Positions 1 through 11,934 of a stretch of DNA of 64,000 nucleotides are shown here, piece after piece. This DNA is from Polyodon spathula (Eukaryota; Chordata; Actinopteri; Acipenseriformes; Polyodontidae): the NCBI RefSeq assembly GCF_017654505.1, contig NC_054537.1:65358645-65422644 (forward strand), written 5' to 3'. The notes beneath the pieces are model-generated. The model had not been told where the DNA came from. It worked only from the letters and a program-made list of their open reading frames with translations, and made no database searches. Position 1 is the stretch's first letter. Each line of letters begins with the position of its first letter. The position numbers and the translations under genes are program-made.

Positions 1-139
1 GTTTTTGTTTAACTATTCACTTTATTTTTGTTCTAAATAAAACGGTGCACCATGTGTCTTTTTGAACTGCAGTACTTGCCTGTCTGTGTTTTCAGTTCCT
101 GCCTCTGGCCTGACGTCACCGCACCGTCATCCTGTCACA
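1..139 (+). repeat. 3' end of an LTR cut by the window edge
   Basis: The window opens inside what looks like the 3' part of a plus-oriented LTR. An AATAAA motif followed by CGGTGCACC lies near 37-52, and the piece ends with CTGACGTCACCGCACCGTC and CCTGTCACA, i.e. a terminal CA at 138-139. The antisense solo LTR at 26741-27409, read on its own strand, has the same series: AATAAACGGTACAC, then a GAACTGCAG-like stretch, CTGACGTCACCGCAACG, and TGCCACA. The two are therefore members of one LTR family. The 5' part and any internal region lie outside the window, so a full-length element upstream cannot be excluded. Confidence 0.6.
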
Positions 140-3115
140 CTTATTTTCTAATAGCAATAGAACCCTGTAGCTCAGGACATTTAATGACATGAGACGGGCC
201 TTACCAGATAGTAATGCCCTCTTCGGGTTCTACTGTTTAAGTACTGCAACCACCAGTTAGTAGAGGAAAACATTTTAGAATGGTATAGTATGCAACCTAC
301 CCGTGGCTAGAATAGTTACACAGTGGGTAAAGCATTTTGTTTCCCTTGGCTTGTATTTTGTGTAAAATGCATCACATGTTTCAGTAGCTGTTATTCCCCC
401 CCCAACAGTTTGGCTAAAAAACCTGCCTTTAATCAACCTATCCCATGGTTTCAGTAAAACAGGATGAAACAGAATCTATTATAGTAAACATGATTCTAAC
501 CTGAAAAAAAAAATGTCCTCTAATATGTGTGGTCTTGTATGAAGCCACTGTTGTTCATTAGTGTGCATTTTTATAGACTTCTTGATGCGAAGACAAAGTT
601 TAAGAAATTAAATTGAATCGCACAATCCTGTATAAATTTCAAATCTTAGGGACACTGATCTGAATGGTGCATCCTAAGTCATATCGGGAATATATGGTTC
701 ATAGGCACAACATGTGTGCCAGTTTTCCAAACTGATATCAGGAATACCATGTTCATACGCTTCAGTTAACAACAGGCCCTTGTAAGCATTGCAAAGTGGA
801 TGTGTGTGCTATGAGGATTGCCACATTGACCTTCTCCAGGGTAAAGCATGGTTTCTCACTCACCTGGCAGATACTGGCTGTGGAAAAGCTGCAGTGAACA
901 CTCAAGAACTCAACAAGAGCTCACTTGCAATTCACACAAACACCAATAGAAATTGAATTTTGAATAAAGTACTTCAATCATGTGGTTTCAATGCACACCA
1001 ATCATGCATTATTTGTGTTGCTTGGATGTTACAGGATCACATGACTGAAAATGTAAGTTTCAATTAAAACAAAGCCAATGCACAGCAGTCAAAATGCTAA
1101 AGATGAGCTCATCCGTAAACTGGAGAGCTTCAGAAGTATACCAGCGGTAACCTTTCAATGACATTCAGACCATGATAATGCGGGAAGACATTTGAAAGGG
1201 CAGCAAGAAGCTTGAGAATCCTCAAGGAGAATTCACTATTTCTGTAGGTGTCAACAGGAAGGTAATTTAGAGAGGAATTTCATATTTCAGCTAATATTGC
1301 TTCCTTACTTGGGTTTAGTATTTTTAGTTTGGTAATTTAAAGAACTCCCTTCATACCCCAAAAAAAGTTTCACTTAATGACAGCCTCTAGATTCCAAAAC
1401 CTACATAGAGGTTACACGCTCTGTAACTGTTTGTGCAAATTCATTTTAAACTCAAACATTCTGAAGAGATAGTACTGCGAATCGCGTTACTGTTACGTCA
1501 AAAGCTCATCTTTCCTTATTTGACTCAGTGTGTGATAAACAAGGTGGTGGATCTGAAGCGTGGATAGATCCTGGCACTGCATCATCATAGCCAACACCTT
1601 CATGACAATCAGAATATGGAACCGTCAGTTTTGCGATATGATGCTTTAAATGTATATAGTTCATAGGCACTGAACTCCCCCTGAGGGGGGATTGAATATC
1701 AAAGAGGAAATCATTTCCATGGTGAAAATAATTCAGCCTCAGTGTGCTTTTATTAAAAAGGTTGAACGACAAATGTATTAAAAGGTGCTTATAAAATCAA
1801 AAGTGCTGCTCTTTCACTGTATTGATTGGTAGAATGCAAGAAGTGCGTGTATGGGTCAGTATCTGAGAAGGCTGTAATGGGGGATCAATGGAAAAGCCAA
1901 CTAATTATTGGTTGTAAAAGGTAAGGTCAACAGGAAAGAAAGAAATGGTGAGAGCTAAACAGTACTTATCGTTGATGTGACTTTCAGTGGAGACAGCAAA
2001 ATCTAAATGCTTCAAAAGAAATTGGCTTGCTATCATTGTCTGATTTATAGCTTTGCCAGTAACAATCTGATACTGTAACACATAATTACGTCTTTCTTGT
2101 GTGAATGGCATATTATATTCCTAGTTAAGCATCAACTGCTACAGGCTTTACACAAAGAATACATTAGTAACACAGGCTAGATCAGGCTATGCAGTCATAT
2201 AATGTCCCATTCACACGAGAAATATGTAATTATGTTGTGTGCCACTACCTTTGATTACACACAGTACTTAACATCTACCTTGCAAGCTGGGCCAGTGTTT
2301 GGAAAGCATGCAATACCCTTGCATCTGTATTCCGATTCTGACTCGCTTGCCAAATCTAAAATCTAAAGTCTTTTTAATGTTAATCCCTACTGTCCCACAC
2401 ATCACTTTTTACAAGCCATTGAAAAAAAAACTTTCAAGCAAATTCTAGCTAGGAAATCGGTGCATGGCAAAATGCGCTGTGATAATTATTTGTAATATTT
2501 ATCAACTATGTAATTTATGGAGGATACTTACGTGGATTTTTGCCTTCAAATTCATATGCAGTAATGTTTGTTCGAATATTCAGATAGTTTCTCCGCACTT
2601 AAGAAAATATTAATTACTCCATGCCGCTGTTTTCACGTTTCACTGCTAAAATCTTCTCTTGTTGATCAGCCAATGAGCACTGACACAAAGCAAAATGGGC
2701 AGAGATTTGTGAAGCATGCCAAAATGAAATCTGATCAGAAGGAAAGCTCGGCCAATCAACGTGATTATATTGACGTTAATGGTGGCCAATAGCAGCTAAT
2801 GGACACAGAAGTAGTATGAGAAAACAGAATGTTTAAAGTGCTGAATGAAAGCGCATTTGAGAAATGGTTCGCTAGTAGACTGTATGAGTGGACAGAATGC
2901 ATGCACAAAAAAAGAAAAGCAGATGAAGTAAGTGCCAGTACCCACTACCAGCATTAAAATAAGACCTGGTATGGACTAATGGTGAGTACCAGCAAAATGT
3001 CACCCCTGTTAATGTCAGTGGAGCTTGAGAGTTGCTCCTGATTTCTGGTAGTTCACAACTAATATGTTGATATAATCACGCTACTGGGATAATCTTGATC
3101 TGGATTTTTCTAGCC
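140..3115. other. Non-coding stretch, no gene recognised
   Basis: AT-rich sequence with only short ORFs of up to about 88 codons. None has a recognisable motif, good splice borders or a family resemblance. I see no RNA gene and no strong repeat structure here. It could be intergenic or intronic to a gene outside the window. Confidence 0.6.
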
Positions 3116-3123
3116 TTTTACAA

Positions 3124-3225
3124 CACTGGGGAATCCCCCTGTATTGTATCAACCAGCAGTTTTTAAGGGTAATCCCAAGAAACCACAGATAAGTGGCTGA
3201 TGAAATCCAGGCTGATTCCCCAGTG
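3124..3225. mobile_element. Tiny hAT-like MITE
   Basis: A 102-bp segment starts CACTGGGGAATC and ends GATTCCCCAGTG, a perfect inverted repeat of 12 bases that extends to 14 (AACACTGGGGAATC). It is flanked by TTTTACAA (3116-3123) and TTTTAAAA (3226-3233), an 8-bp direct repeat matching at 7 of 8 positions. An 8-bp duplication and terminal CA/TG fit the hAT superfamily. It is far too short to code for a transposase. Confidence 0.55.
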
Positions 3226-3233
3226 TTTTAAAA

Positions 3234-4550
3234 TTCTACAAAAGGAGCAGAGTAAAGTAAATTGAAATGGGGGAATGTGAAGGTGGGGTTGTCAATGTGA
3301 CTCTCAGAACCACAGCCAAGCTACAATGATAATGTTATGGTGAATAACTGTAATTTATAAACTAGATAGACTACAAGATAACAAAACTTGTTGCTTTTTA
3401 TATATATTGATTACACAGACCTCGATTAGCACTCATTTTTGACTACCTTACCGAACATAACATTAAGTTTTCCAAGATTAGTGCTATTCAACATCTCTGA
3501 AACCAGCTGTCTATGTAATGGTTCTCTTATCTTTACTGGTTCTTAACTTTACTGGGATTGTTTTCACACAATTAAATATTTCTAAAATATAGCGTTCCCT
3601 TGCTATTTTCCTATTTGATGTTTCAAAATTAATGAAATACTGGAAACAGGGAGATAGGCCTTTGTACAGTTAAGAACACATACTATTTACTGTCAACATG
3701 GTGTAACCTCGAAATAATAGAATTTGTGAATTGTGATTGAACTGTGAAATAACAGGAAAGCACCGTATACAAAACTAAGCTCTGGATAGTGTACTTTTTG
3801 TTTTAAATAAATCTAAATACATAATTCCTTTTTTTCCTGTTTTGAAATTAACCAATAATAAAAACGACCAATAAAGCCAGACATGATACAATAAAAATTG
3901 AATTATTTACAGTATAAACAAACACACTCAAAATGAAGCTCAGCACAAATTAGACTCTTGTTAAATAGTAGCACTTTGAACACTGTAAACGCATAAGACA
4001 TCCAAGCTGTTGCTGTCATAGGACAGGTTCTAATGAGCCTTGGTTTGCTTGAGAAATATTATACAGTATCTCTGAAAGAGTATAGCCAAGATAAGACCAA
4101 CAAGGGATATGGAAGAAATCAAGGGGACTAACTGACTGGAAATTGATAACTTTAACCCGGAATGATCCCACAGCAAAACAAGGGAAGGGGGTGAAGGCAC
4201 AATCATCCAAAACAGATCAGGGAGAATGGAGGTCACCTTAATGTTTTAGATTGATCAGTATAGGCTTGTCTCATGTCAGAACCCCTAGTGGATGTTCAGT
4301 TCCAGCAGATCTACATTCCCTTCTTGTCTCCAGGTTGTGGTTTATAACTTAATGGTGAATATTTTTTTCACACATAACTGCTTTGTATTATATGTAAAAT
4401 AACACTTCTGAAATATGGATTCCCCCCTCCCCTCCCCCTGGATAGCAACTCTGGCAGAATAATTGATTTCCAAATTCGGTTTTTAAACTGCTTAAGAAAT
4501 CCTTTCATCCCCATGACATAATTTGAATAGTTGAATGTCAGCAGAGAAAT
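3234..4550. other. Non-coding stretch
   Basis: AT-rich, with no recognisable coding exon. Two overlapping minus-strand ORFs of 64-68 codons around 4016-4236 have no family resemblance and are probably chance. A pyrimidine-rich patch lies at about 4420-4440. Confidence 0.55.
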
Positions 4551-4551
4551 A

Positions 4552-5241
4552 CAGTGCAGTCCGTTTATAAGAATCCCATCCGTCCTGGGTGATTTGATTC
4601 ACATAACCAGTTGACTCTTAAAAGTGGACCAATATGATTACTGTGGTGAAATGCTGCAGAATTATTATGTTAGTTTTGTTTTCTGCAGTGTAATGGTTTG
4701 ACCACTAGATGTCATGAGTTCCCTTATGTATGCACCGGGACCACACAAAGTATTGTTTAGTTAGTGCTCCAACTGAAAGCTTGGTTTTAGTAACAAAAAT
4801 AAAACCAATGCCAGTTTTAAACGATAAATCAAGACTCCAGCAAAATCATTTACACTGCCCATGGCCACTTCACAAGTCCTTGTAGGTAAGCAGCTTGCTA
4901 TATGATCACGATTATGTTTACTCAAGGCTGCAGAATCCTATTTTACTTACAGTATACTTGAAAAGCGATCGTCTCATGAGGGTACCTAGTTGAACTGTCA
5001 TTAGGTGTTACGTGTAATGGACTTTGAATTAAAATGACATTACAGAACAGTATTTTAGTCTCAGCACTACCACTGCATTTAAGCATCTGTGGCTTACTTT
5101 CTGTTGCGATGCAAATCTCAAAAAAAAGTTTTCCATTAAGTGGAGATGCAAAGCTGTGCAATCCCCCTAGTGTCCTCGTGGTTTTGATCACTATATGTGA
5201 TTGATTCTTATATCAGTGATTCTTATAAACTGACTGCACTG
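4552..5241. mobile_element. Pogo/Tigger-like non-autonomous transposon, family A copy 1
   Basis: The 690-bp element is bounded by CAGTGCAGTCCGTTTATAAG at the left and the inverse of CAGTGCAGTCAGTTTATAAG at the right. It sits between TA dinucleotides (4550-4551 and 5242-5243), the target duplication of the Tc1/mariner/pogo superfamily. A longer related copy in opposite orientation lies at 61616-63003. Shared interior stretches include GACCACTAGATGTCATGAG and a GGAGATGCAAAG segment. No transposase reading frame is visible. Tigger-like is inferred from the terminus style and the TA target. Confidence 0.75.
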
Positions 5242-5727
5242 TATTAAAAGACATTTAAGTAATACTTTTCCAGGAGTATCTAAGAAGGGTATTAATGGCA
5301 GGAGTCTGTTATCTGGACCTAGAACTGAAAAATACACAATTGCTATTGATTTGAACCTTGGAAGCATTGATGAAGGCTGATGAAATAAACAGACAATGAT
5401 GCACCTAGTAAAGTCTAAGCAGTCCTGTACCCAGTATTACAAAATCTTTCCAAAGAATTTGTATCTATTTCTGATGAGCAGCCAAACTAGACTTTAAAGT
5501 AAAATAAAACAAATGTATTTTTTTAAAACAATTTTTTACAAAATTAAGTAGAGCAGAATAAAGGATGAACATGAAATCTCTAAATGAATTATACCACCAG
5601 GGAAATATTTATTCACTTATTGATTGCATCTCAATTCAGTTTTCTGTTCTAAATCTTTTTAAAGACACTGTCGAGTCACTACATGGTAGCAGTTTAAAGA
5701 AGCATTTATAGACATTGCTTCTTCCAC

Positions 5728-6135
5728 CTATTGATTTCTGTCAAGTAAATTAAGTGCTTTTGGCTCCTTTCTTTTTACTAGAAACCTTTTCTTATTGCAA
5801 GTATGAAACAGATTCTGTGTGATATGAGGAGTTAGACAGAGGAAAGCAAAATTTAAACAGGATTCATATACTTTCTGTCTTCCATAGACTCTCCTGCATT
5901 TCACTGAATTGAAATCCCTTCCAGCAACTGCTTTCCATGAATGATCCATTATATCCAACACTGTGACACTGGCCCAGTTTGACCTCATACACTTCAGCCA
6001 TTTAAAATATTTATTTTCTGAAATAAGGCCTGATTTAGATGTTGGAATTCCTTCTTGTGTTCCAAGGTACACTCTAACCCCAATAAAATCGGTAATTAAA
6101 AACAGTATTAAAATAAAACTTAAATGAAAATTCAT
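5728..6135 (-). CDS. Candidate small secreted protein, unrecognised
   Basis: A 135-codon ORF starts MNFHLSFILILFLITDFIGV, a hydrophobic stretch that reads as a signal peptide of about 20 residues. The rest is basic, with five cysteines (in KCMRS, KCRRV, ESCLNFAFLC and HTCNK contexts) and a lysine-rich tail. The start has A at -3 (aaaATGA). A possible poly(A) signal (TTTATT on the plus strand) lies about 120 bases downstream near 5606. No transposon protein is recognised. I do not know the family. The odd cysteine count and lack of a homologue in memory mean it could be one exon of a larger gene or a chance ORF. Confidence 0.35.
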   Translation of the reverse strand: MNFHLSFILILFLITDFIGVRVYLGTQEGIPTSKSGLISENKYFKWLKCMRSNWASVTVLDIMDHSWKAVAGRDFNSVKCRRVYGRQKVYESCLNFAFLCLTPHITQNLFHTCNKKRFLVKRKEPKALNLLDRNQ

Positions 6136-6519
6136 TTTGTATACGTCTGTTTACAGTTGTAATAGTAGTAAATCCCTATTTTTTCTGGAATTGGAGTAAA
6201 TTTAATTTAATGTAATTGACTAAAAGAAGAATATAACACTTTTTAAAAAATATTTTAAAATGTAATGAATTTGAATTTGCTGTAAGCACGTGTTTGTGTA
6301 TTTTCCTAATGCAAGATGAATGTGAAATATTGGTGAAGGAGTCAAATCACTAGTCAGCTTGACTTTTGGGCAAAATCCCATTATAATTGAAAATGGCAGC
6401 AGGTTACATATGAAAGGTTAAAGATTTAATTCAAGCTTGATAACCTTTCATAATATTTGGCATCGAAGAAAGCACAACTCTGAGTGCACACATAGTTTGA
6501 CTGCTGTGATGCTGAGTTA

Positions 6520-6896
6520 CAGTCGGCGCCGCTTTATCAGGACGCCTCTTAAAAGGAAAAATATCCCGATAAGCGGCTGTCCCAATTAATCGAGAGGCAT
6601 TTGAGATGACCTTAATCACACTTTTTTGTTTAAAAATGAAAAGCAAAAAAAAATAAAATCACATCACACAGGAGGCTCCTGGTTTACGCAATTTACTCAA
6701 GCCACAGCGTAATCACGCATTCATTATACTGTGCTACGCGAAACAGTCTTGCTCTGAAAAACAATCTCCGTTCATCATTTGAAAAAATACATCCCAATTA
6801 AACATAAATAGCATTGGGAAGAACTGGCTTCCAAAGTTGCATCCCATTTAAACAAAAATCCCAATTATCAGTATCCCGATTAGGCGACGCCAACCG
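6520..6896. mobile_element. Pogo/Tigger-like MITE, family B copy 1
   Basis: A 377-bp element with imperfect termini CAGTCGGCGCCGCTTTATCA (left) and CGGTTGGCGTCGCCTAATCG (right, inverted), flanked by TA on both sides. The second copy at 43962-44526 has cleaner ends (CAGTTGGCACC) and shares interior sequence such as CACAGCGTAATCAC and TGTGCTACGC. It is decayed and has no transposase frame. Confidence 0.7.
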
Positions 6897-7222
6897 TACC
6901 AGTATCTGTAATTTAGTGGTTTGTGTAAAATTTTAATCGGACAACCTAGAATGTACTCACAGACCAACGTTTGGGTTCCTCTGCTAAAGGCAGACAATAC
7001 ACATAATCTGCGAGTCACCTGTTATGTCAGAGTTGCCGATTGTAATAATTACAGAGTATGCCTGTTGTACTTTCTGAAAGTAACATTACAATTTACCAAG
7101 ACTGGCACCCAACCTTACAGTTCACTGATCTTCAGCAAATGGAAAATACATTTTTCTTTGTAAGAAAGCTATCCAATGATAGGTTATTCTCCATAAAGCG
7201 CTGGACGAATTTTATAAATATA

Positions 7223-7296
<74 letters not shown>

Positions 7297-7985
7297 GTAT
7301 ATATATATATATATTGAGAGAGAGAGAGATAGGATTATTTTACTGTTATGTACCAATTTAAATAAAAAACTGCAATAAGAAACACTCGCAGAATGCTTGC
7401 AAACATAATAAACGCAAAGTGTCTAAATGTATTTTTGTTAGATACAATATATATCAGATATACTTTTGATATAAATATAAGGTTAACTCTTTTCCATGCT
7501 TTTTTTTTTTTTTAATCTGAAAAAATAAAACGTCGCCATCTAGCGAAAACACAGCTATTCCAATACTGCTTCAATAGGTGAAAGTCCTGTTGGAATGATC
7601 AGGCTCTTTATGTTTGAAATCCTAAGAGGGTATATGAAGGCTCCAGATAGATTTTACACAGTGTGCACATTATGTTTGTTGTATTTAGTCTACATTATGC
7701 AAAAAAAAAAAAAAAAAAAAAAAAAACAGAATCTGCAGCAGTAGAAAAAAATGGCAGACTGCCCAGATTCTGTAGTTCATGGCTGGTTAGTTTGGCACTG
7801 TAGGCACGCATTAGCTAAAATGAAAGAAAAAATTGCTCTTTGATAAAATCCTGCGTTAAATGCCAAGTCCATTAAAAGGGCTTAGGCATTAAGATTGCTG
7901 CTACTTGTACCAAAATCTTTATACCACCCTCTAATTTACATTAATTTTTGTTGTATGACTCAAAGATGTGCCTCATCGTAACTAG
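6897..7985. other. Non-coding stretch with microsatellite and poly(A)
   Basis: No gene recognised. It includes a compound (TA)n(TG)n(TA)n(GA)n array at 7226-7330 and a 26-base A run at 7701-7726. The A run could be the tail of a retroposed sequence, but nothing upstream of it is recognisable. Confidence 0.55.
7226..7330. repeat. Compound microsatellite (TA)n(TG)n(TA)n(GA)n
   Basis: (TA)n at 7226-7279, (TG)n to 7296, a second (TA)n at 7298-7314, then (GA)n to about 7329. Read directly from the sequence. The ORFs that cross it are low-complexity artefacts. Confidence 0.97.
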
Positions 7986-8290
7986 GGCTTTTGTTTTTTG
8001 TTTTTTATTAATTTCATTTTTCGGTGCTTATTTTTAGTTATTTTCGAGTTTCTTGTAATTTTTTTTTTTTTTCTGGGCTTTCGCTCTTTATATACTGTAT
8101 GAAATGATTGTTTTCGGTTATTTTCCAAAATGCTTTGAGAGTTTCTTTCTGTCATAATATATATAATAACCCAGCAGTACTTGCACACTTAAGTTGTACC
8201 TTCTTTCCTTTGCCGACTTCCAGAACAAAACATGCCTTCTAATACCACATTTCCATGAACCACTTAACTCAGGAATATGCTCCAGTTGCC
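7986..8290. repeat. Dispersed repeat, copy 1 (partner at 56322-56560)
   Basis: This segment (GGGCTT..., AATTTCATTTTTCGGTGCTT, TATATACTGTATGAAAT, TTTCCAAAATGCTT, CAGTACTTGCACAC, TTGTACCTTCTTTCC) recurs in the same order and orientation at 56322-56560 within TOP2B. A fragment resembling its tail (TTCCATGAACCAC...ATATGCT) also occurs near 40799. It is an interspersed repeat of unknown class. I see no terminal repeats or coding capacity. Confidence 0.65.
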
Positions 8291-10154
8291 CCCCCAACAC
8301 CTGTTTCCATGTTTTTAAATTACTCGAGTTGGCTCCCAATTCAGGTGGGAGCCCGAATTCTCTGGTCCGATTTCACTCCTCGGGCTGGCCTGAATTTTAA
8401 AGTCTTAATTTGGGTTGGGAGGAAATTACTAAATGTCAATCAACAATGTTGTAGGGGGCAGGAACATACCATATAATGGGACATTTTGGCAGCTATTAAA
8501 CTCGCCCGATTTGCTACCTTGGGGGATTTTTACGGTTTTTGAATTGCGGTTTTTCACAAAGAAAAATGTAACTCAGCTTTGCATTTATATTTTTAATTGT
8601 ATAGAGATTCAAACAAATGCTTACTTAATGAAATTTGTCTGCTAAAACAGTATCTCATTTACAGTAACTCATTATACCAGCATCTACAATGTCACTGCAG
8701 CAACTTGGAGAACAACAAAGACGGCCTTCTAATCAGTTAGACTAGCAAGCACTGATAAAATCAGCTCAATTTTATACAGTGCAGAACTAATTTATTTGAA
8801 TGTTTTGTTTTCTTTATGGGCTTTGTGATACATGCACAGTGGGCGTCTTTAGTAATATCTACATTGTATCGACAACAACAATCAACCATTTTGTTACAGA
8901 TTTTCTAACAAGTCTGGCATAAACAATTTTGGCTGTTACTTATTTAAAAGTGGCTGTCTTTAGTAATACCTTTAGAAAGGTTCTTTTACTGTGTAAAGGA
9001 TGCTCCAAAGGTCCAGCAAAATATGTGAAGAGTCAGTCAATGCAATGTATTAACATGTAGTTTCCTGCAGGACTGTAATAGGTCTTGGTGAGCTACAGGA
9101 ATCATATTACGAAGTGCATATGGGGAATGAGCAAATCTCAACTGAAACGTATCTTGGTCCTTTGCATGTCTGTTTCAGGATCCATTTGGCAGCAGCGATC
9201 ACGGTTTGATTTCCTCATACATGGTATAAATTTGGTACAAAGGGGTTTTAAAAGACTGGCTTACATACTGTATATGATACCAGAGCAAAGGGTCTAAGTC
9301 AAATATACTACAGTATATATGTTATACTAGAACTGTGCTGTTAATTAATCACTGTATACTGTAGCTAATACTATTCTGGCAAACAAACTATTGTGTACTT
9401 TATCTGACCAACATTTTTTTTTGATGTGCAGATAAGTTACCAAAAAGGATCAGCTGTATACATTTTACAAAACCAACGTTAAACAAGGCACAACTAAAGC
9501 ATTTTATGAATCAATGGGAGCCTAGTTATCCACAACTGTGTCTTCTTTTACCTGTATTTTGTAACTTGAAATTTCCCTTTTTTAAATGTATTATATGTTT
9601 TCAACAAAAAGAAGAACCACCGCAACAAAACATGTCTGCCTGTTTGTCTGCTTTTTGATGTGATGCTAAGATTGTCTTGATTTGTTAGGAAATATAATCT
9701 TTGGTCTGTGTAGAGTCACACCAGTTTTTCTCTACTCTTTATTCTAACTTGACTGTTTAAATATAAATGTTACATAATTCAAAAGTATTCTTATTATTAT
9801 GAATCAGCACCACCTACTGTTCCTCTATTGCCTGTTTAATTTTCAACACATTTACAGGAACTAGCCAGTCACAGCATTTGACATGTCTTAAATATTCTGA
9901 ATAATACAATAATATACTGTATATGCATGTGAAACTAGTATTTAATAGTATTTATAACCCAACCTCAACAATGTATGTGGACATATTCCAATTACATTAT
10001 CTTACCAGAATTTACTGAATTGTTAAATGCAATATGGACTATGTTTTGGGGTTGTTATTTTGTTAGCTGTGTCATTCAGAGCAATGAAATTCAGCTAAGC
10101 ATCTGTAAAACTACAGTATAATATAAAATAAGGCTTCTTAAGCACTCTCAAATT
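8291..10154. other. Non-coding stretch downstream of OXSM
   Basis: No gene recognised. The part nearest 10154 should hold the OXSM 3' UTR on the minus strand. Candidate minus-strand poly(A) signals (plus-strand TTTATT near 9738, TTTAAT near 9836) are present, but none can be chosen with confidence. Confidence 0.5.
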
Positions 10155-10563
10155 CTACAAGACCACACTGGAAAAACAGAGTGTTGCATTAGTGCCCCCA
10201 AATCCAAATGAGTTGGTAAGTGCTATCCGTCTGCTGGCAGACTTCCACTCCTGGGCTGTGCACGGAACGTAATTCAAATCAAACCCAGTGTCTGTCCTGT
10301 CAAGATTGAGAGTAGGGGGTAGAGTACCATGGTAGCACGCCAGGGCAGTGAAGGCAGCCTCTAAAGCCCCTGCGGCTCCCAGAAGGTGCCCTGTTGCTCC
10401 CTTGGTGGAGGAAACTGCCAATGAGTGGGAATTCTTTTGGAAAAGTCTCTTGATAGCTTGGTTCTCAGCAGCATCCCCTAGTGGTGTGGATGTTGCATGT
10501 GCATTTATGTAGGTTACCTCTTCAGGGTGTATGCCAGCATCTTTAATAGCAGCAGACATGCAC
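10155..10563 (-). CDS. OXSM: OXSM coding exon 2 (terminal)
   Basis: The acceptor is TTTACAG|GTGCATG, so the exon starts at 10563 and completes Arg332, then reads [10 protein letters not shown]. It encodes 135 further residues with catalytic His354 and His391 and ends at a stop at 10155-10157. The 376-bp intron is GT-AG and in frame. Intron placement agrees with the human protein, where the same GALR-CMAA junction is continuous. Confidence 0.96.
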
Positions 10564-11934
10564 CTGTAAATAAAATAAGATTTAAAGTTGTGACATACTA
10601 CAGTAAAAACCCATCGTGCACTTTCTGAACTTGCCAAATAATTTCTAGCAGTATCAACTCTGGTGGGAATAAATGCAACTTAATCTAATTGCAAACTCCT
10701 GTTTTTTCCATGTCAAAAAACAAGTGGTTATACCTGTTATTCAAACTATATTCCTATTTGAATTATCTTAGAGCCATTTATAATATAATAGAGAGAATGA
10801 CTGCACTGCAAATAGAACAGTAGTGGGTGTGGAGTATAAGCTGAAACACAGACATACATTTTCTGACAAAATCAAGTTCATATAGAAACTAGGAGGAAAG
10901 AACTACAGCTAATAATGAAGTAATTAAATACAAACATACCTAAATGCCCCATCTCCATCAGAGCTTGGTGCTGTCATGTGACTGGCATCACCAGAAAGTC
11001 CATAACCAAGCACTTCTGCATAGATCCTGGCTCCCCTGTCTACAGCATGCTGGTATTCCTCTAGTATTAACAGTGCCGCCCCTTCCCCCATCACAAACCC
11101 ATCTCTCTCCGGGTGGAAGGGACGAGATGCGAGTTTAGGTAATGAGTTACAGCTGGTGCTCAGTGCACGGGCTCTGGCAAAGCCAGCAATGGACAGCGGA
11201 CCAATGCAGGCTTCCGTCCCTCCTGCAATCATTACTGCTGCATCGCCATGGGCAATAAACCTGGATGCATCTCCAACAGCATGTGCCCCTGTGGTGCAGG
11301 CAGTCGAAATGGCATGATTGGGGCCTTTGAGCTTGTATTTGATGCTGATGTGGCCTGCAGCCATGTTGACTAGTATCCGGGGCACAAAAAAGGGACTGAC
11401 TTTGTTGTAGCCTTTGGTTTTGAACATCACAGCTGTTTCTGCAATATCTTCCAGCGGGACCATTCCCATGCCCACTGCTACTCCACTGGTTAACTGGTCG
11501 AGCTCACTCTGCGGGTCCCATCCTGAGTCTTTCAATGCCAGCTCTGCCGCTGCTAGGGCCATGACTGTTGCCGGGGACATGGCCTTGATATCCGCTTTGG
11601 ACACAAACATCTCCTCCTTGAACTCACCTACTCCATCTCCTCTTGGCACACAGGCTGCCACTTTGCAAGGCACATTTTTATAATCATCAGTCTTTAGCTT
11701 TACAATTCCACTTTCCCCGCTTATCAATTTTTTCCAGGGCAAAGAGTTGCCAACTCCAAGGGGAGATACCAGGCCTATCCCAGTAATCACAACCCTCCTT
11801 GGAGTCTTTTGAGGAACAGGGCTGCTGAACAGTCTCACAGGTACATTACTGTAACTCTGACAGAAACAGCTTGTGAAGCTGAAGAAGTTAAGATGTGCTG
11901 ATTTCAGTACCCGTTTTTGCTGGTTTAGCAGCAT
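10155..11934 (-). CDS. OXSM: OXSM, mitochondrial 3-oxoacyl-ACP synthase (gene level, two coding exons)
   Basis: Mitochondrial beta-ketoacyl-ACP synthase of the type II fatty-acid pathway. It condenses malonyl-ACP with a growing acyl-ACP and supplies octanoyl-ACP for lipoate. Joining 11934-10940 to 10563-10155 gives 467 codons, close to the 459 of human OXSM. The first 45 or so residues are basic and hydroxylated, as expected for a mitochondrial targeting peptide, followed by [15 protein letters not shown], the usual thiolase-fold start. The KAS II catalytic triad is complete: Cys213 in [10 protein letters not shown], His354 in [12 protein letters not shown], His391 in [12 protein letters not shown]. 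The C-terminal [12 protein letters not shown] is also present. In mammals OXSM sits head to head with NGLY1; that partner is not visible here. Confidence 0.98.
10940..11934 (-). CDS. OXSM: OXSM coding exon 1
   Basis: Encodes residues 1-331 and two bases of codon 332 (Arg). The start at 11934 is the first ATG after a probable acceptor: a long pyrimidine run ending in AG at 11957-11956 on the minus strand. The donor is ATTTAG|GTATGT, with the last exon base at 10940. It holds the targeting peptide, the N-terminal ketoacyl synthase domain and nucleophile Cys213. Confidence 0.96.

Noticed and set aside
7058..7378. 106-codon ORF
   Set aside because: Crosses the (TA)n/(TG)n array; the product is Ile/Tyr dipeptides.
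11414..11683. 89-codon plus-strand ORF
   Set aside because: Exact antisense of OXSM coding exon 1.
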